64,000 nucleotides of DNA from Clavibacter nebraskensis NCPPB 2581 (GTDB taxonomy: Bacteria > Actinomycetota > Actinomycetes > Actinomycetales > Microbacteriaceae): assembly GCF_000355695.1 (NCBI RefSeq), contig NC_020891.1:2046001-2110000 (forward strand), in the 5' to 3' direction. Under the pieces are notes generated by a model. The model was not told the origin of the DNA, searched no databases, and saw only the letters and a program-made list of their open reading frames with translations. Shown piece by piece: positions 51,093 through 61,235 of this stretch (positions are counted from its first letter, which is position 1; every line of letters begins with the position of its first letter). The position numbers were made by a program, and so were the translations under genes.

Positions 51093-51231
51093 GGGAGCCT
51101 CCTCGTTGCGCCTGGTGCCTGGTCGAACCGGAGGTCCGGGGCTGATGGGTGAGCATCTGGCCGAGGACTCAGGCTAAGCAGGGGCACTGGGCGTTGATTG
51201 TGAACGTGATTACGACAACGCGGGAGCCGCA

Positions 51232-51753
51232 TCAGATGTTCCCGGCGGGATCCAGCGCCTCGACGAGGGCCACGAGGGCCTCGTGCACGACGCCCGCGCG
51301 GACCGCCTGGCGGCCCCCGTCGAGGTGCAGCGCGATGGCGCGCGAGTCGCCGTCGATGGACAGGCCGACGAAGGCCGTACCCGGCTGCTGCCCGTCCTGG
51401 GGATCCGGCCCCGCGGCTCCCGTCGTGGAGACGCCGACGTCGGCGGGGCGTCCGTCGATGGCGCACGCCTGGCGCACGCCGCGGGCCATCTGCCGGGCCA
51501 CGTCGGGATGGACCGCGCCGTGGACGGCGAGGATCGAGGACTCGACGCCGAGGATCGTGCGCTTGAGGGCCGTGTCGTAGGAGACGATGCCGCCGAGGAG
51601 CGCGCGCGAGGCGCCGGGGACGCCGACCAGGGCGGCGGTGAGCAGGCCTCCTGTGAGCGACTCGGCGACGGCGATGCGCCGACCGCTCGCCACGAGGGCG
51701 GCGATCACGCGCTCGGCGAGCCGCTCGTCGGTGGCCTCGTCGGCCGCGCTCAC
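51232..51753 (-). CDS. CinA C-terminal domain protein (nicotinamide-nucleotide amidase type)
   Basis: 173 residues corresponding only to the C-terminal half of CinA: RRIAVAESLTGGLLTAALVGVPGASRALLGGIVSYDT, VHGAVHPDVARQMARGVR, and VGVSTTGAAGPDPQDGQQPGTAFVGL. This domain (PncC) hydrolyses NMN to NaMN. The N-terminal molybdopterin-binding-like half is absent, which is common in actinobacteria. GTG start overlaps the pgsA stop. A longer frame upstream would run through pgsA. Confidence 0.93.
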   Translation of the reverse strand: MSAADEATDERLAERVIAALVASGRRIAVAESLTGGLLTAALVGVPGASRALLGGIVSYDTALKRTILGVESSILAVHGAVHPDVARQMARGVRQACAIDGRPADVGVSTTGAAGPDPQDGQQPGTAFVGLSIDGDSRAIALHLDGGRQAVRAGVVHEALVALVEALDPAGNI

Positions 51754-52379
51754 GACACGCGCTCCGCTCGCAGCGCCTGACGCATGTAGTCGAGGCCGGA
51801 GAGCACGGTGAGGACGAACGCGATCGACATGAGCACGGTGTTCACGACGTGCATGCCGTCGCCGACCACGTCCCACAGCGGGAGCAGCGCGACGCTGATC
51901 GCGACGGCCTGCGCGACGGTCTTCAGCTTGCCTCCGCGGGACGCCGCGACGACGCGATCGCGGAGCACGGCGAAGCGGTACGCCGTGATCCCGAGCTCGC
52001 GCACCAGGATCACGATCGTCACCCACCAGGGCAGCTCGCCGAGCACCGAGAGCATGACGAGCGCGGCGCCCGTGAGCACCTTGTCGGCGATGGGGTCGAG
52101 GAGCTTGCCGAGGTCCGTGACGAGGTTGCGGCTGCGGGCGATGTGCCCGTCGACGCCGTCGGTCGCGATCGCGATGATGAAGAGCGCCGCGGCCGCGTAG
52201 CGGAGCGCACCGTCGGCGCCGTCGTCCGCTGCGAGGAGGACGACGAAGACGGGGGCCAGCAGGATCCGCACGACCGTGAGGACGTTGGCGACGTTCCAGG
52301 GGCTCGCCGGGGAGTCGCCCGCGCGCCAGAGGCGCGGTGCTCCGGTGTCGGTCGCGCCCGATGCGCTCCGCTCCGCCAC
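51750..52379 (-). CDS. pgsA: CDP-alcohol phosphatidyltransferase (PgsA family)
   Basis: 209 residues with six hydrophobic helices. The active site is DGVDGHIARSRN, then DLGKLLDPIADK, the full D..DG..AR...G...D...D motif. It likely makes phosphatidylglycerol phosphate from CDP-diacylglycerol and glycerol 3-phosphate; in actinobacteria related enzymes can use inositol phosphate. GTG start 2 nt after the ftsK stop, coupled with cinA. Confidence 0.93.
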   Translation of the reverse strand: MAERSASGATDTGAPRLWRAGDSPASPWNVANVLTVVRILLAPVFVVLLAADDGADGALRYAAAALFIIAIATDGVDGHIARSRNLVTDLGKLLDPIADKVLTGAALVMLSVLGELPWWVTIVILVRELGITAYRFAVLRDRVVAASRGGKLKTVAQAVAISVALLPLWDVVGDGMHVVNTVLMSIAFVLTVLSGLDYMRQALRAERVS

Positions 52380-52381
52380 GG

Positions 52382-55231
52382 TCAGTCCCTCCCCGTCAGG
52401 CCCCAGGCGTCGTCGTCGCCCTCGGCCTCCACCTGCTCGTACGCGTCCAGGTCCTTGTGCAGCGGATCCGACGGGTAGCGGTTCCCGTCGTCCGCGTCGT
52501 CGGCGGGCGGCGCGACCGGAGCAGCCGGTGCGGCGGGGGCCGGTGGGGCCGCGGGCGTCTCCCCGCGCAGCGTCGCGAGGACGCCCGGGAGCTGCTCGGC
52601 CGAGACGAGCACGTCGCGCGCCTTGGATCCCTCGGACGGGCCGACGATCTCGCGCGCCTCGAGGAGGTCCATGAGCCGGCCGGCCTTGGCGAAGCCGACG
52701 CGGAGCTTCCGCTGCAGCATCGACGTGGACCCGAACTGCGTGCTGACGACCAGCTCGGCCGCCGCGAGCAGCACCTCGAGGTCGTCGCCGATGTCCGCGT
52801 CGATCTCCTTCTTCTCGGCGGCGACCGCGACGTCCTGCCGGTACTCGGGCCGCGCCTGGCGCGTCACGTGCTCGACGACCTTGGCGATCTCCGCCTCCTG
52901 CACCCACGCGCCCTGCACGCGGACGGCCTTGTTGGCGCCCATGGGGAGGAAGAGGCCGTCGCCCTGGCCGATGAGCTTGTCGGCGCCGGGCTGGTCGAGG
53001 ATCACGCGGGAGTCGGTCATGCTCGACACCGCGAACGCGAGCCGGGACGGGACGTTGGCCTTGATGAGGCCCGTGACGACATCGACGGACGGGCGTTGCG
53101 TCGCGAGCACGAGGTGGATGCCGGCGGCGCGCGCGAGCTGCGTGATGCGGACGATGGAGTCCTCGACGTCCCGCGGCGCGACCATCATGAGGTCGGCGAG
53201 CTCGTCCACCACCACGAGGAGGTAGGGGTACGGGCGGAGGGTCCGCTCGCTGCCCTCGGGGAGCACGATGGACCCGCTCGTGACGGCCTTGTTGAAGTCG
53301 TCGATGTGGCGGAAGCCGAAGCTGGCGAGGTCGTCGTACCTCATGTCCATCTCCTTCACCACCCACTGCAGCGCCTCGGCCGCCTTCTTCGGGTTGGTGA
53401 TGATGGGCGTGATGAGGTGCGGGACGCCCGCGTAGATGGTGAGCTCCACGCGCTTCGGGTCGATGAGCACCATGCGGACGTCGCTCGGCTTCGCGCGCAT
53501 GAGGAGCGACGTGATCATGGAGTTGACGAAGCTCGACTTGCCGGAGCCCGTAGATCCCGCGACCAGGAGGTGGGGCATCTTCGCGAGGTTGGCGATGACG
53601 TAGCCGCCCTCGACGTCCTTGCCGACGCCGATGGTCATCGGGTGCGCGCTGTTCGTCGCGGCGGACGAGCGGAGCACGTCGCCGAGCGAGACGATCTCGC
53701 GGTCGGTGTTCGGGATCTCCACGCCGATGGCGCTGCGGCCCGGGATGGGCGAGAGGATGCGGACCTCGTTGGAGGCGACCGCGTAGCTGATGTTCTTCGC
53801 GAGCGCCGTGACGCGCTCGACCTTGACGCCGGGCGCGAGCTCGAGCTCGTAGCGGGTGACCGTCGGTCCGCGGGAGAAGCCCGTGACCGTGGCGTCGACC
53901 TGGAAGTTGGTGAGCACCTCGGTGAGCGCGCGCACCACCTCGTCGTTGACCGACGAGCGCGACTTCGCGGGCGTGCCGGGCGAGAGCGTGCTCGCGGCGG
54001 GGAGGCGGTAGGGCGCCTGCGGGGCGTCGGAGTCCCCCGACACGATCGGGGCGTCGGAGCCGTCGTCCTCGAAGCCGGGGAGCACCGCGGGCTCGTCGTC
54101 GTCGCGTATTCCGGTGGGGTGCACGGGCACGGAGGGCAGGACGGCGGTCGCCGTCGCGTCGACGGGCGGGTCGAGGTCGATGCGGCGGGTCGCGGCGTCG
54201 TCGCCCGCGAAGGCGCCGGGCTCGGGGCGGGAGGCGTCGGGATCCACCGTGCGGTCGATGACGGTCGTGGGCGCCTCGGCGGCGGTGCGACCGGCCGTGT
54301 CGTCGCGGTCGTCGGATCCGGCGTGCGGCGCGAGCACCGGGCTGTCGAACGCCGGCGCGTCCTCGCGCTGGCTGCGGTTGCGGCGCCACCACGGGAGGCT
54401 GTCGGTGTCGACCGGGCCGTCCTCGTCGAGGCCCTCGAGCTCGACCTGCTCCGTCGCCTGGGCCTTGCGGGCCGCGCGGTCGGCGGCGCGCTGCTCCTCG
54501 TCCACGGGCGGGGCGCCGAAGAGGTAGGAGTAGAGCTCGCGCAGCCGCATGCCGACGCGGTTCGGCGGCGTGCGCGTGATGATGAAGAGGGAGAGCAGGA
54601 GCAGGATCCCGGCCACGACGCCCGCGCCGATCGGGGTGATGAGCAGCGACAGCGGCGCCGCGAGCACCCAGCCGAGGACGCCGCCGGCGCGGGCCAGGGC
54701 GAGCATGCCGTCGCGCGGATCCGGCGCGCCGTTGAAGATGTGGCAGAGCGCCGCGATCGAGACGAGGAAGAGCGAGACGCCCACGCCGATGCGCCCGTTG
54801 TCGCTCACCGAGGACGGGTGGCGGAAGAGCCAGAGGGCGAGGAGCACCATCACGATAGGCAGCGCGAACGCCACCCGGCCGAAGAGGCCGCCGAACGTGT
54901 ACGCGTCGAAGGCCATGGCCACGTCGTTGAGCGGGTTGAACCACTCGACGACCACACCGGCGATCGCGAGGACCACGAGGAGGAACGGGATGCCGTCGCG
55001 GCGCTCCTCCTTCGCGAGCTTCTCCGGCCCGAGGGCGCGGAAGAGGGCGCCGGTGGCGTGGGCGAGGCCCATCCACGCGGCGACGAGCGGGCCGCGCCAC
55101 GCCGACTGCACGGGGTAGGCGACGGTCTGCTGCTTCGTCTCGGCGGCACGCCCCTTGCGCGGGGGCGTGGCGCGCGGCGCGCCCGAGGAGGTCTTCCCGG
55201 CGCGGCTGGTCGACCTGGTGCTCGTAGCCAT
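52382..55231 (-). CDS. ftsK: DNA translocase FtsK
   Basis: 949 residues. Membrane part at about 45-220 with several helices ([63 protein letters not shown]). A 250-residue acidic/Pro linker follows, then the motor with Walker [15 protein letters not shown] (about 552-565) and [12 protein letters not shown]. The C-terminal gamma winged helix ([24 protein letters not shown]) reads KOPS. The ATG at 55231 is chosen: TAACGT lies 7 nt upstream, without a ribosome site. The upstream frame is a shadow of the ABC genes. Confidence 0.96.
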   Translation of the reverse strand: MATSTRSTSRAGKTSSGAPRATPPRKGRAAETKQQTVAYPVQSAWRGPLVAAWMGLAHATGALFRALGPEKLAKEERRDGIPFLLVVLAIAGVVVEWFNPLNDVAMAFDAYTFGGLFGRVAFALPIVMVLLALWLFRHPSSVSDNGRIGVGVSLFLVSIAALCHIFNGAPDPRDGMLALARAGGVLGWVLAAPLSLLITPIGAGVVAGILLLLSLFIITRTPPNRVGMRLRELYSYLFGAPPVDEEQRAADRAARKAQATEQVELEGLDEDGPVDTDSLPWWRRNRSQREDAPAFDSPVLAPHAGSDDRDDTAGRTAAEAPTTVIDRTVDPDASRPEPGAFAGDDAATRRIDLDPPVDATATAVLPSVPVHPTGIRDDDEPAVLPGFEDDGSDAPIVSGDSDAPQAPYRLPAASTLSPGTPAKSRSSVNDEVVRALTEVLTNFQVDATVTGFSRGPTVTRYELELAPGVKVERVTALAKNISYAVASNEVRILSPIPGRSAIGVEIPNTDREIVSLGDVLRSSAATNSAHPMTIGVGKDVEGGYVIANLAKMPHLLVAGSTGSGKSSFVNSMITSLLMRAKPSDVRMVLIDPKRVELTIYAGVPHLITPIITNPKKAAEALQWVVKEMDMRYDDLASFGFRHIDDFNKAVTSGSIVLPEGSERTLRPYPYLLVVVDELADLMMVAPRDVEDSIVRITQLARAAGIHLVLATQRPSVDVVTGLIKANVPSRLAFAVSSMTDSRVILDQPGADKLIGQGDGLFLPMGANKAVRVQGAWVQEAEIAKVVEHVTRQARPEYRQDVAVAAEKKEIDADIGDDLEVLLAAAELVVSTQFGSTSMLQRKLRVGFAKAGRLMDLLEAREIVGPSEGSKARDVLVSAEQLPGVLATLRGETPAAPPAPAAPAAPVAPPADDADDGNRYPSDPLHKDLDAYEQVEAEGDDDAWGLTGRD

Positions 55232-55238
55232 GCGACCC

Positions 55239-55244
55239 ACGTTA
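55239..55244 (-). promoter_or_regulatory. Predicted -10 element of ftsK (leaderless start)
   Basis: TAACGT on the minus strand, 7 nt before the ATG. Confidence 0.5.
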
Positions 55245-55279
55245 TCCCGCGCCGCCGTCGCCGACGGCGCGCCGGGCCG

Positions 55280-55302
55280 GGCCGGGCGCTCCCCGCCCGG
55301 CC
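55280..55302 (-). terminator. Terminator of the MacB-type ABC operon
   Basis: 9-bp perfect arms (GGCCGGGCG with CGCCCGGCC), 5-nt loop, 7 nt after the permease stop. Confidence 0.78.
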
Positions 55303-55308
55303 GCGACA

Positions 55309-56541
55309 TCAGTACCGGATCGCGTCGATGACCGACACGCGCACCGCGACGAGGGCCGGCAGCAGGCCCGCGATCGCGCCCACGGCGAGCGAGGCGCCGA
55401 GCCCGAGGAGCGCCGCCGAGAGCGGGAACGGCGGGAAGTCGGTGACGCCCGAGGCGACGAACGAGAGGATCCACGGGTTCTTCACGATCGCGACCGCCGC
55501 CATCACGCCGACCACGCCCGCGGCGACCGTGGCCACGATGCTCTCCATCATCACGGCGAAGAACACCCGGCCCGCGCTCGCGCCGAAGCTGCGCCGCACG
55601 CCGATCTCGCGGATCCGCTGCTTCACCGTCACGAGCGAGATGTTCACGAGGCCGAGCGCGCCGAGCAGGAGCACGAGGCTCGCCACTCCCCCGACGAGGA
55701 TCTTCACCGACAGGAGCGGGTCGTAGTCGTACGTCCCCCAGTCGCTGCGGCCGACGCTCACCTCCAGGCCCTCGGGCGCGGTCGCCGCCACCTGCGAGGT
55801 GATGGCCGCGGTGAGCGCGTCGGCCTCCGACTCGGGCACCCAGAACTCGGACTGCGGCGCCATGGCGTCGAGCGCGTCGTCGGACATCAGGCGCTCGGCG
55901 TCGGACGCCTGCAGGTAGACGGTCGGCGGCTCCTCCGCGTACAGCGCGGGCACGGTGCCCACGACGACACCCACGAGGTCCGACCGCTCGCCGTGCAGCA
56001 CGGCGGAGGGGTGCGCGGCGATCTCGGGCGACCCGAGCTCCGCGAGGAACGCGGGGTTGACCACGAGCGCGGGCGCGAGGCGGTCGGCGTCCCGCTCGTC
56101 GAACCAGCGGCCGTCCGTCACGTCGACGCGGCGCATCTCGCCGTAGTCCCGGTCGACCACGACGGCCTGCACCTGCGCCTGCCCGCGCGCGAAGTCGACC
56201 GGCACCGTCGCGGAGCCGATGATCGTCGACCAGGTGATGCCGTACCGGTCGGCGACGTCCGCGAGGAGGGTGCGCTGCTCGGCGTAGGACAGGCCGTCGC
56301 CGGTCGCGGAGTACGCGGACACCGACAGCGCGGCGGGTCGGCCCGATTGGCGCTCCATCTGCTCGGTCTGCGACTGCTGCACGACCGCGCCGAGGCCGAC
56401 GACCGAGGTGATCGCCGCGACCGCGACCGCGACGCCGATGAGCGACAGCATCACGCGCGTGCGGTGGATCCGGAGCTCGACCCATGCCTCCACGACCGCG
56501 CCCACGAGACCGGTCGCCGTGCCCGACAGCCAGTCGCTCAT
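55309..56541 (-). CDS. MacB-type ABC permease
   Basis: 410 residues with the MacB/FtsX layout: one membrane helix near the N terminus ([25 protein letters not shown]), a large extracytoplasmic MacB_PCD domain (60-270), and three C-terminal helices with [42 protein letters not shown]. It lacks motifs that would show the substrate. ATG overlaps the ATPase stop by 4 nt. Members export peptides, lipids or antibiotics, or act as mechanotransmitters. Confidence 0.9.
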   Translation of the reverse strand: MSDWLSGTATGLVGAVVEAWVELRIHRTRVMLSLIGVAVAVAAITSVVGLGAVVQQSQTEQMERQSGRPAALSVSAYSATGDGLSYAEQRTLLADVADRYGITWSTIIGSATVPVDFARGQAQVQAVVVDRDYGEMRRVDVTDGRWFDERDADRLAPALVVNPAFLAELGSPEIAAHPSAVLHGERSDLVGVVVGTVPALYAEEPPTVYLQASDAERLMSDDALDAMAPQSEFWVPESEADALTAAITSQVAATAPEGLEVSVGRSDWGTYDYDPLLSVKILVGGVASLVLLLGALGLVNISLVTVKQRIREIGVRRSFGASAGRVFFAVMMESIVATVAAGVVGVMAAVAIVKNPWILSFVASGVTDFPPFPLSAALLGLGASLAVGAIAGLLPALVAVRVSVIDAIRY

Positions 56542-57245
56542 GCGAGCAGCTCCCGGGTGAGGGCCTCGGCGGGCGCGAGCACGCCCATCTCCAGCCGGTG
56601 GTGCCGGTCCGCGCGGGCCGCGACGGTCGGGTCGTGCGTGATGGTGACGAGCGCCGCACCGGACGCGTGCGCGACCTCGGCGAGCAGGCTCATCACCGTC
56701 GCGCCCGTCTCGATGTCGAGCGCGCCCGTGGGCTCGTCCGCCAGGATCAGCCGCGGCGAGCGCACGAGCGCCCGGGCGATCGCGACGCGCTGCTGCTCCC
56801 CTCCGGACATCGTCTCCGGCATGGCGTCGATGCGGTGGCCGAGGCCGACGCGCTCGAGCATGTCCGCCGCGATCGACGCACGCCGCCAGAACGAGCGACC
56901 CGTCGAGTAGAGCAGCGGGGTCATCACGTTCTCGCGGGCCGTCCGGCCCTGCAGCAGGTTGAACTGCTGGAAGATGAAGCCGATGTCGCCGCCGCGGGCG
57001 CGGTCGCGCCGGGATCCCGAGACGCGCGCCATGGGCACGTCGTCGAGGAACACCTCGCCTGTCGTCGGGGTGTCGAGCAGGCCGACGATGTTCAGCAGCG
57101 TCGACTTCCCGGATCCGGAGCGGCCCACGATCGAGACGTGGTCGCCCACGGACACGTCGAGGTCGACGCCGTGCAGGATCGTCAGCGGCTCGTCGTCCGG
57201 ACGCGGGACAGTCCGGGTCACCTGCTCGAGGCGGATCAGGCTCAT
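56538..57245 (-). CDS. MacB-type ABC ATPase
   Basis: 235 residues: Walker [10 protein letters not shown] at 41-49, Q-loop [10 protein letters not shown], signature [16 protein letters not shown], Walker [13 protein letters not shown] and the switch His in TITHDPTVA. It is the LolD/MacB subclass. The ATG overlaps the stop of the membrane-fusion gene as ATGA. Confidence 0.93.
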   Translation of the reverse strand: MSLIRLEQVTRTVPRPDDEPLTILHGVDLDVSVGDHVSIVGRSGSGKSTLLNIVGLLDTPTTGEVFLDDVPMARVSGSRRDRARGGDIGFIFQQFNLLQGRTARENVMTPLLYSTGRSFWRRASIAADMLERVGLGHRIDAMPETMSGGEQQRVAIARALVRSPRLILADEPTGALDIETGATVMSLLAEVAHASGAALVTITHDPTVAARADRHHRLEMGVLAPAEALTRELLA

Positions 57246-58270
57246 CCGCCGTACCCGCCCTGCACCATCATCGCCTCGTCCTCGGGGACGGGCGCACCGG
57301 GCACGAACTCCAGCACCATGTCGCCCTCCGCGAGGCCCGAGGTGATCTGCACGACCTCGCCGTCGCTGATGCCCAGGCCGACCGCGCGCTCCTCGGGCTC
57401 GCCGCCGTCCGACGCGAGCCACACGTTGCCCGTGTCGGCGAGGCCCTCGACCGCCGTCGTCGGGAGCGTCAGCACGTCGGGCGCCTCGCCCGCGGGGATC
57501 GTGATCTCGGCCGCGAGACCCGGGAAGACGCGCGTCCCGGCCGGCACGGCGCAGGAGACGGTCGCGCCGGTGGAGGCCGACTCGGTGGATCCGGTGCCGC
57601 CCGCGCCGGCCGCGTCGCCCGTCGAGCCGGCACCGTCGGCGCCGCCCGCCGCCTGCTGGCCGATGCGCAGGTCCCCGCAGTCGAACGGCGCGGGCCCCGA
57701 GGTGATGGCGACCTTCGCGGCCGTCGGCTGCGTGACGAGCCGGTACTGCTCCTCCGCGGTGAGCGGCGCCGTCGCGCGGAAGGTGGGCGGCGCGATCCGG
57801 CCGACCGCGTCGCCCACGGCGACCTCCTGGCCGACGAGCACGCCGAGCTGCGCGAGCGAACCCGCGGCGGATGCGGTGACCGTCTCGGTGACGACCTTGG
57901 GCTTCGGCTGCGTGACCGTGCCATCCGCCGCGACCACCGGATCCACGGGCGTCTCCTGGAAGATGACGAGGATCGGGTCGCCGGCCGCCAGCGTGGCGCC
58001 CTGCCCCGCGACGATCTTCGAGACCTTCCCCTGCAGCGTCGCCTTCACGGTCACGTCGGGATCCGGCTGGATGCTGCCCTTCACCGTCACGTCGTTGACC
58101 ACGGTCGCGATGGACGCCGGCACCTGCGACTCCACGACCGAGCCCGTCGGCACCTCGGAGGCCTCCTCGGTCGTCGTCCCGAAGAACGCCATGCGCACGA
58201 GGGCCACCGCGATCGCGGCGAGCACGACCAGCCTCGTGATCGGGAGGATCCATCTCCGCCAGACGCCCAC
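57242..58270 (-). CDS. Membrane-fusion (HlyD/RND-like) protein of the ABC exporter
   Basis: 342 residues. One N-terminal membrane helix (about 10-30) is followed by a split lipoyl-type domain (GKVSKIVAGQGATLAAGDPILVI, LVGQEVAVGDAVGRI) and a C-terminal beta domain. A Gly/Ala/Ser-rich linker at 206-236 is flanked by two cysteines (198 and 240) that could form a disulfide outside the cell. GTG start with AAGGAG 5 nt upstream. First gene of the exporter operon. In Gram-positives such proteins often guide export without an outer channel; substrate unknown. Confidence 0.87.
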   Translation of the reverse strand: MGVWRRWILPITRLVVLAAIAVALVRMAFFGTTTEEASEVPTGSVVESQVPASIATVVNDVTVKGSIQPDPDVTVKATLQGKVSKIVAGQGATLAAGDPILVIFQETPVDPVVAADGTVTQPKPKVVTETVTASAAGSLAQLGVLVGQEVAVGDAVGRIAPPTFRATAPLTAEEQYRLVTQPTAAKVAITSGPAPFDCGDLRIGQQAAGGADGAGSTGDAAGAGGTGSTESASTGATVSCAVPAGTRVFPGLAAEITIPAGEAPDVLTLPTTAVEGLADTGNVWLASDGGEPEERAVGLGISDGEVVQITSGLAEGDMVLEFVPGAPVPEDEAMMVQGGYGG

Positions 58271-58416
58271 AGCCGCTCCTTCCCCGGCGGTCCCCAGCGG
58301 CCCGTCCGGTCGCCTCCGACGCTAGGGGCGGCGGCGCGCGCGGCGCTTCGTCCACGGGGATGACATGCGCACCCCCGTCAGGGGGCCGCGCGGACGCGCG
58401 CCACCGGCACGCGCGA

Positions 58417-58447
58417 CGGAGGGGCGGGGTCTCTCCCCGCCCCTCCG
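58417..58447 (-). terminator. Terminator of the RNase J gene
   Basis: Perfect 12-bp arms (GGAGGGGCGGGG with CCCCGCCCCTCC), extended by one pair, and a 5-nt loop, 36 nt after the RNase J stop. Confidence 0.85.
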
Positions 58448-58482
58448 GACGTGCAGCGCACCGGCTCCCGCCGACGGCCGCG

Positions 58483-60159
58483 CTACGCCTCGATGACCAC
58501 CGGGATGATCATCGGACGGCGGCGGTGCGACGAGTTGACCCAGCGGCCGACCGTGCGGCGCACGACCTGCGAGTACGCGTGCGTGTCGCGCGTGCCGTTC
58601 GCCGCGGCCTCCGCGAGGGCCTTCACGACGAGCGGCTTGACGCTGTCGAAGACCCGCGAGTCCTCGGCGAAGCCGCGGGCCTCGATCTCCGGTCCGACCA
58701 TGGCCTTGCCGGTCTGCGGCTCGACGACCACGAAGATCGTGACGAAGCCCTCCTCCGAGAGGATGCGGCGGTCCTTCAGGTCGGCGTCGGTGATCTCGCC
58801 CACGGTCGAGCCGTCGACGTACACGTACCCGACGTCGAGCTGGCCCGTGACGCGCACGTGCCCGTCCTTCATGTCGAGGACGGTGCCGTCCTCGGCGAGG
58901 AACGTGTTGCGCTCCGGCACGCCGGTCTGGATCGCCAGCTGCTGGTTCGCGACCAGGTGGCGGTACTCGCCGTGCACCGGCAGGACGTTGCGCGGCTTGA
59001 GGATGTTGTAGCAGTAGAGCAGCTCGCCGGCGGCCGCGTGGCCCGAGACGTGGACCTTCGCGTTGGCCTTGTGCACCACGTTGGCGCCGAGCTTCGTGAG
59101 CCCGTTGATCACGCGGTAGACGGCGTTCTCGTTGCCCGGGATGAGGCTCGACGCGAGGATGACGGTGTCGTCCTGCCCGATCTCGATCTGGTGCTCGAGG
59201 TTCGCCATGCGGCTGAGCACCGCCATCGGCTCGCCCTGCGACCCGGTGCTCATGTAGACGATCTCGTGGTCCGGCAGGTTGACGGCCTTCTTGGAGTCGA
59301 TCAGGACCCCCTCCGGCACCTTCAGGTACCCGAGCTCGGCCGCGATGGTCATGTTGCGGATCATGGAGCGGCCGATGAACGCGACGCGGCGGCCGTTCGC
59401 GTGCGCCGCGTCGAGCACCTGCTGCACGCGGTGCACGTGGCTGGAGAAGCTCGCGACGATCACGCGGCGCGGGGCCTTCGAGATCACGGCGTCGAGCACG
59501 GGGCCGATGGAGCGCTCGGTGGGCGTGAAGCCTGGGACGTCGGCGTTGGTGGAGTCCGACATGAAGAGGTCGATGCCGGCCTCGCCGAGGCGCGCGAAGG
59601 CGCGGAGGTCCGTGATCCGGTCGTCGAGCGGCAGCTGGTCCATCTTGAAGTCGCCGGTGTGCAGCACGCGGCCCGCCTCGGTCGTGATGGCGACGGCCAG
59701 CGCATCCGGGATGGAGTGGTTGACGGCGACGAACTCGAGCTCGAACGGCCCGAGGCGCTCGCGGTCGCCCTCCTTCACCTGGAACGTGTACGGCGTGATC
59801 CGGTGCTCCTTGAGCTTCGCCTCGATGAGGGCGAGCGTGAGGCCGGAGCCGATCAGGGGGATGTCCTGCTTGAGCTTGAGGAGGTACGGCACGGCGCCGA
59901 TGTGGTCCTCGTGGCCGTGCGTGAGGACGATGCCGACGACGTCGTCGAGGCGGTCCTCGATGGAGGAGAAGTCGGGGAGGATGAGGTCGACGCCCGGCTG
60001 GTGCTCCTCCGGGAAGAGCACGCCGCAGTCGACGACGAGGATCTTCCCGTCGATCTCGAACGTGGTCATGTTGCGACCGATCTCGCCGAGGCCGCCGATG
60101 GGCGTGATGCGCAGGGTGCCGGGCTTGAGCTCCGGCGGGTCGTAGACGCCGTGGGGCAT
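58483..60159 (-). CDS. rnj: Ribonuclease J
   Basis: 558 residues. Metallo-beta-lactamase motif HGHEDHIG (81-88), HTGDFKMDQ, the beta-CASP motifs SDSTNAD, FSSHVHRVQQ and STGSQGEP, and VHVSGHAA near the end of the catalytic part. It is both 5' exonuclease and endonuclease for rRNA and mRNA. ATG with AGAGGAG 4 nt upstream. It follows dapA by 59 nt, the normal actinobacterial order. Confidence 0.96.
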   Translation of the reverse strand: MPHGVYDPPELKPGTLRITPIGGLGEIGRNMTTFEIDGKILVVDCGVLFPEEHQPGVDLILPDFSSIEDRLDDVVGIVLTHGHEDHIGAVPYLLKLKQDIPLIGSGLTLALIEAKLKEHRITPYTFQVKEGDRERLGPFELEFVAVNHSIPDALAVAITTEAGRVLHTGDFKMDQLPLDDRITDLRAFARLGEAGIDLFMSDSTNADVPGFTPTERSIGPVLDAVISKAPRRVIVASFSSHVHRVQQVLDAAHANGRRVAFIGRSMIRNMTIAAELGYLKVPEGVLIDSKKAVNLPDHEIVYMSTGSQGEPMAVLSRMANLEHQIEIGQDDTVILASSLIPGNENAVYRVINGLTKLGANVVHKANAKVHVSGHAAAGELLYCYNILKPRNVLPVHGEYRHLVANQQLAIQTGVPERNTFLAEDGTVLDMKDGHVRVTGQLDVGYVYVDGSTVGEITDADLKDRRILSEEGFVTIFVVVEPQTGKAMVGPEIEARGFAEDSRVFDSVKPLVVKALAEAAANGTRDTHAYSQVVRRTVGRWVNSSHRRRPMIIPVVIEA

Positions 60160-60218
60160 GGGACTCCTCTGGTGACGATGCGGCCCGAGGGGCCGGCGGT
60201 GGATGCTCGGGGCGCGCG

Positions 60219-61193
60219 TCAGCGCGTGGTGCCGGCGACCTGCGGCAGCGCTCCGCCTGCGGCGGCGTTGCGGTCGGGGCGGAAGTTGCGGAAGTCGACG
60301 CCGGGGACGTCGCGGACGAGGTCGATCTCGTCCTCGATCTGCGCGGCCTCCCACTCCTCCGGCCCCACGAGGGGCAGGCGGACGCGGGGGCTGCCGATGC
60401 GGCCGAGGCCGTGGAGGATGTACTTCGCCGCGACCGTGCCGGGCACGTGGGTCATGACGGCGCGGACGAGCGGCTCGAGCTGCTGGTGGGCGTGCGTGGC
60501 GGCGGCGAGGTCGCCCGCGTTCACGGCGTCGACCATGGTGCGGTACGGGGTCGCGGTGACGTTGGCGGTGACGCCGATGAGGCCCGTGCCGCCGATCGCG
60601 AGGGTCGGCAGCGCATTCGCGTCGTCGCCCGCGAAGTACATGAGGCTGGTCTGGTTGAGCACGCGGCTGGCCTGCGCGAGGTCGCCCTTGGCGTCCTTCA
60701 CGGCGAGGATGTTCGGGTGCTTCGCGGCGCGGAGGATCGTCTCGTACTGGATCGGGATGCCCGTGCGGCCGGGGATGTCGTAGAGGATGACCGGGAGGTC
60801 GGTCGCGTCCGCGATCATGCGGAAGTGCGTGAGGACGCCGGCCTGCGTGGGCTTGTTGTAGTACGGCGTGACGATCATGTTGCCGTCGGCGCCGGCCTTC
60901 TCGCTCTGGCGCGCGAGCTGCATGGCGTGGGCGGTCTCGTTGGATCCTCCGCCCGTGATGATCTTGGCGCGGCCCCCGCTCACGGAGCGGCCGACCTCGA
61001 CGAGCTTGATCTTCTCGGGGTCGGTCAGCGTGCTGGTCTCGCCCGTGGTGCCGGTGACGACGATGCCGTCCGCGCCCGCGACGATGACGTCGTCCATGTG
61101 CTTCTCGACGCCCGCCCAGTCGACTTCGCCATCGGCGGTGAACGGGGTGACGAGCGCCACCAGGACCTGGCCGAACGGGTTCTCTGTGGACAC
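60219..61193 (-). CDS. dapA: 4-Hydroxy-tetrahydrodipicolinate synthase
   Basis: Condenses pyruvate and aspartate semialdehyde. TIM barrel with GTTGETSTLTDPEK, YYNKPTQAGVLTHF with the catalytic Tyr, YDIPGRTG and the Schiff-base Lys in LAVKDAKGDL. The GTG at 61193 is chosen instead of the ATG at 61202, because TACGAT lies 7 nt before it and overlaps that ATG. 324 residues. It precedes RNase J. Confidence 0.95.
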   Translation of the reverse strand: MSTENPFGQVLVALVTPFTADGEVDWAGVEKHMDDVIVAGADGIVVTGTTGETSTLTDPEKIKLVEVGRSVSGGRAKIITGGGSNETAHAMQLARQSEKAGADGNMIVTPYYNKPTQAGVLTHFRMIADATDLPVILYDIPGRTGIPIQYETILRAAKHPNILAVKDAKGDLAQASRVLNQTSLMYFAGDDANALPTLAIGGTGLIGVTANVTATPYRTMVDAVNAGDLAAATHAHQQLEPLVRAVMTHVPGTVAAKYILHGLGRIGSPRVRLPLVGPEEWEAAQIEDEIDLVRDVPGVDFRNFRPDRNAAAGGALPQVAGTTR

Positions 61194-61200
61194 GCGCTCC

Positions 61201-61206
61201 ATCGTA
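61201..61206 (-). promoter_or_regulatory. Predicted -10 element of dapA (leaderless start)
   Basis: TACGAT on the minus strand, 7 nt before the GTG at 61193. Confidence 0.5.
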
Positions 61207-61235
61207 ACGGTCGGCGGTCGCCGGATCCCGGTGCG

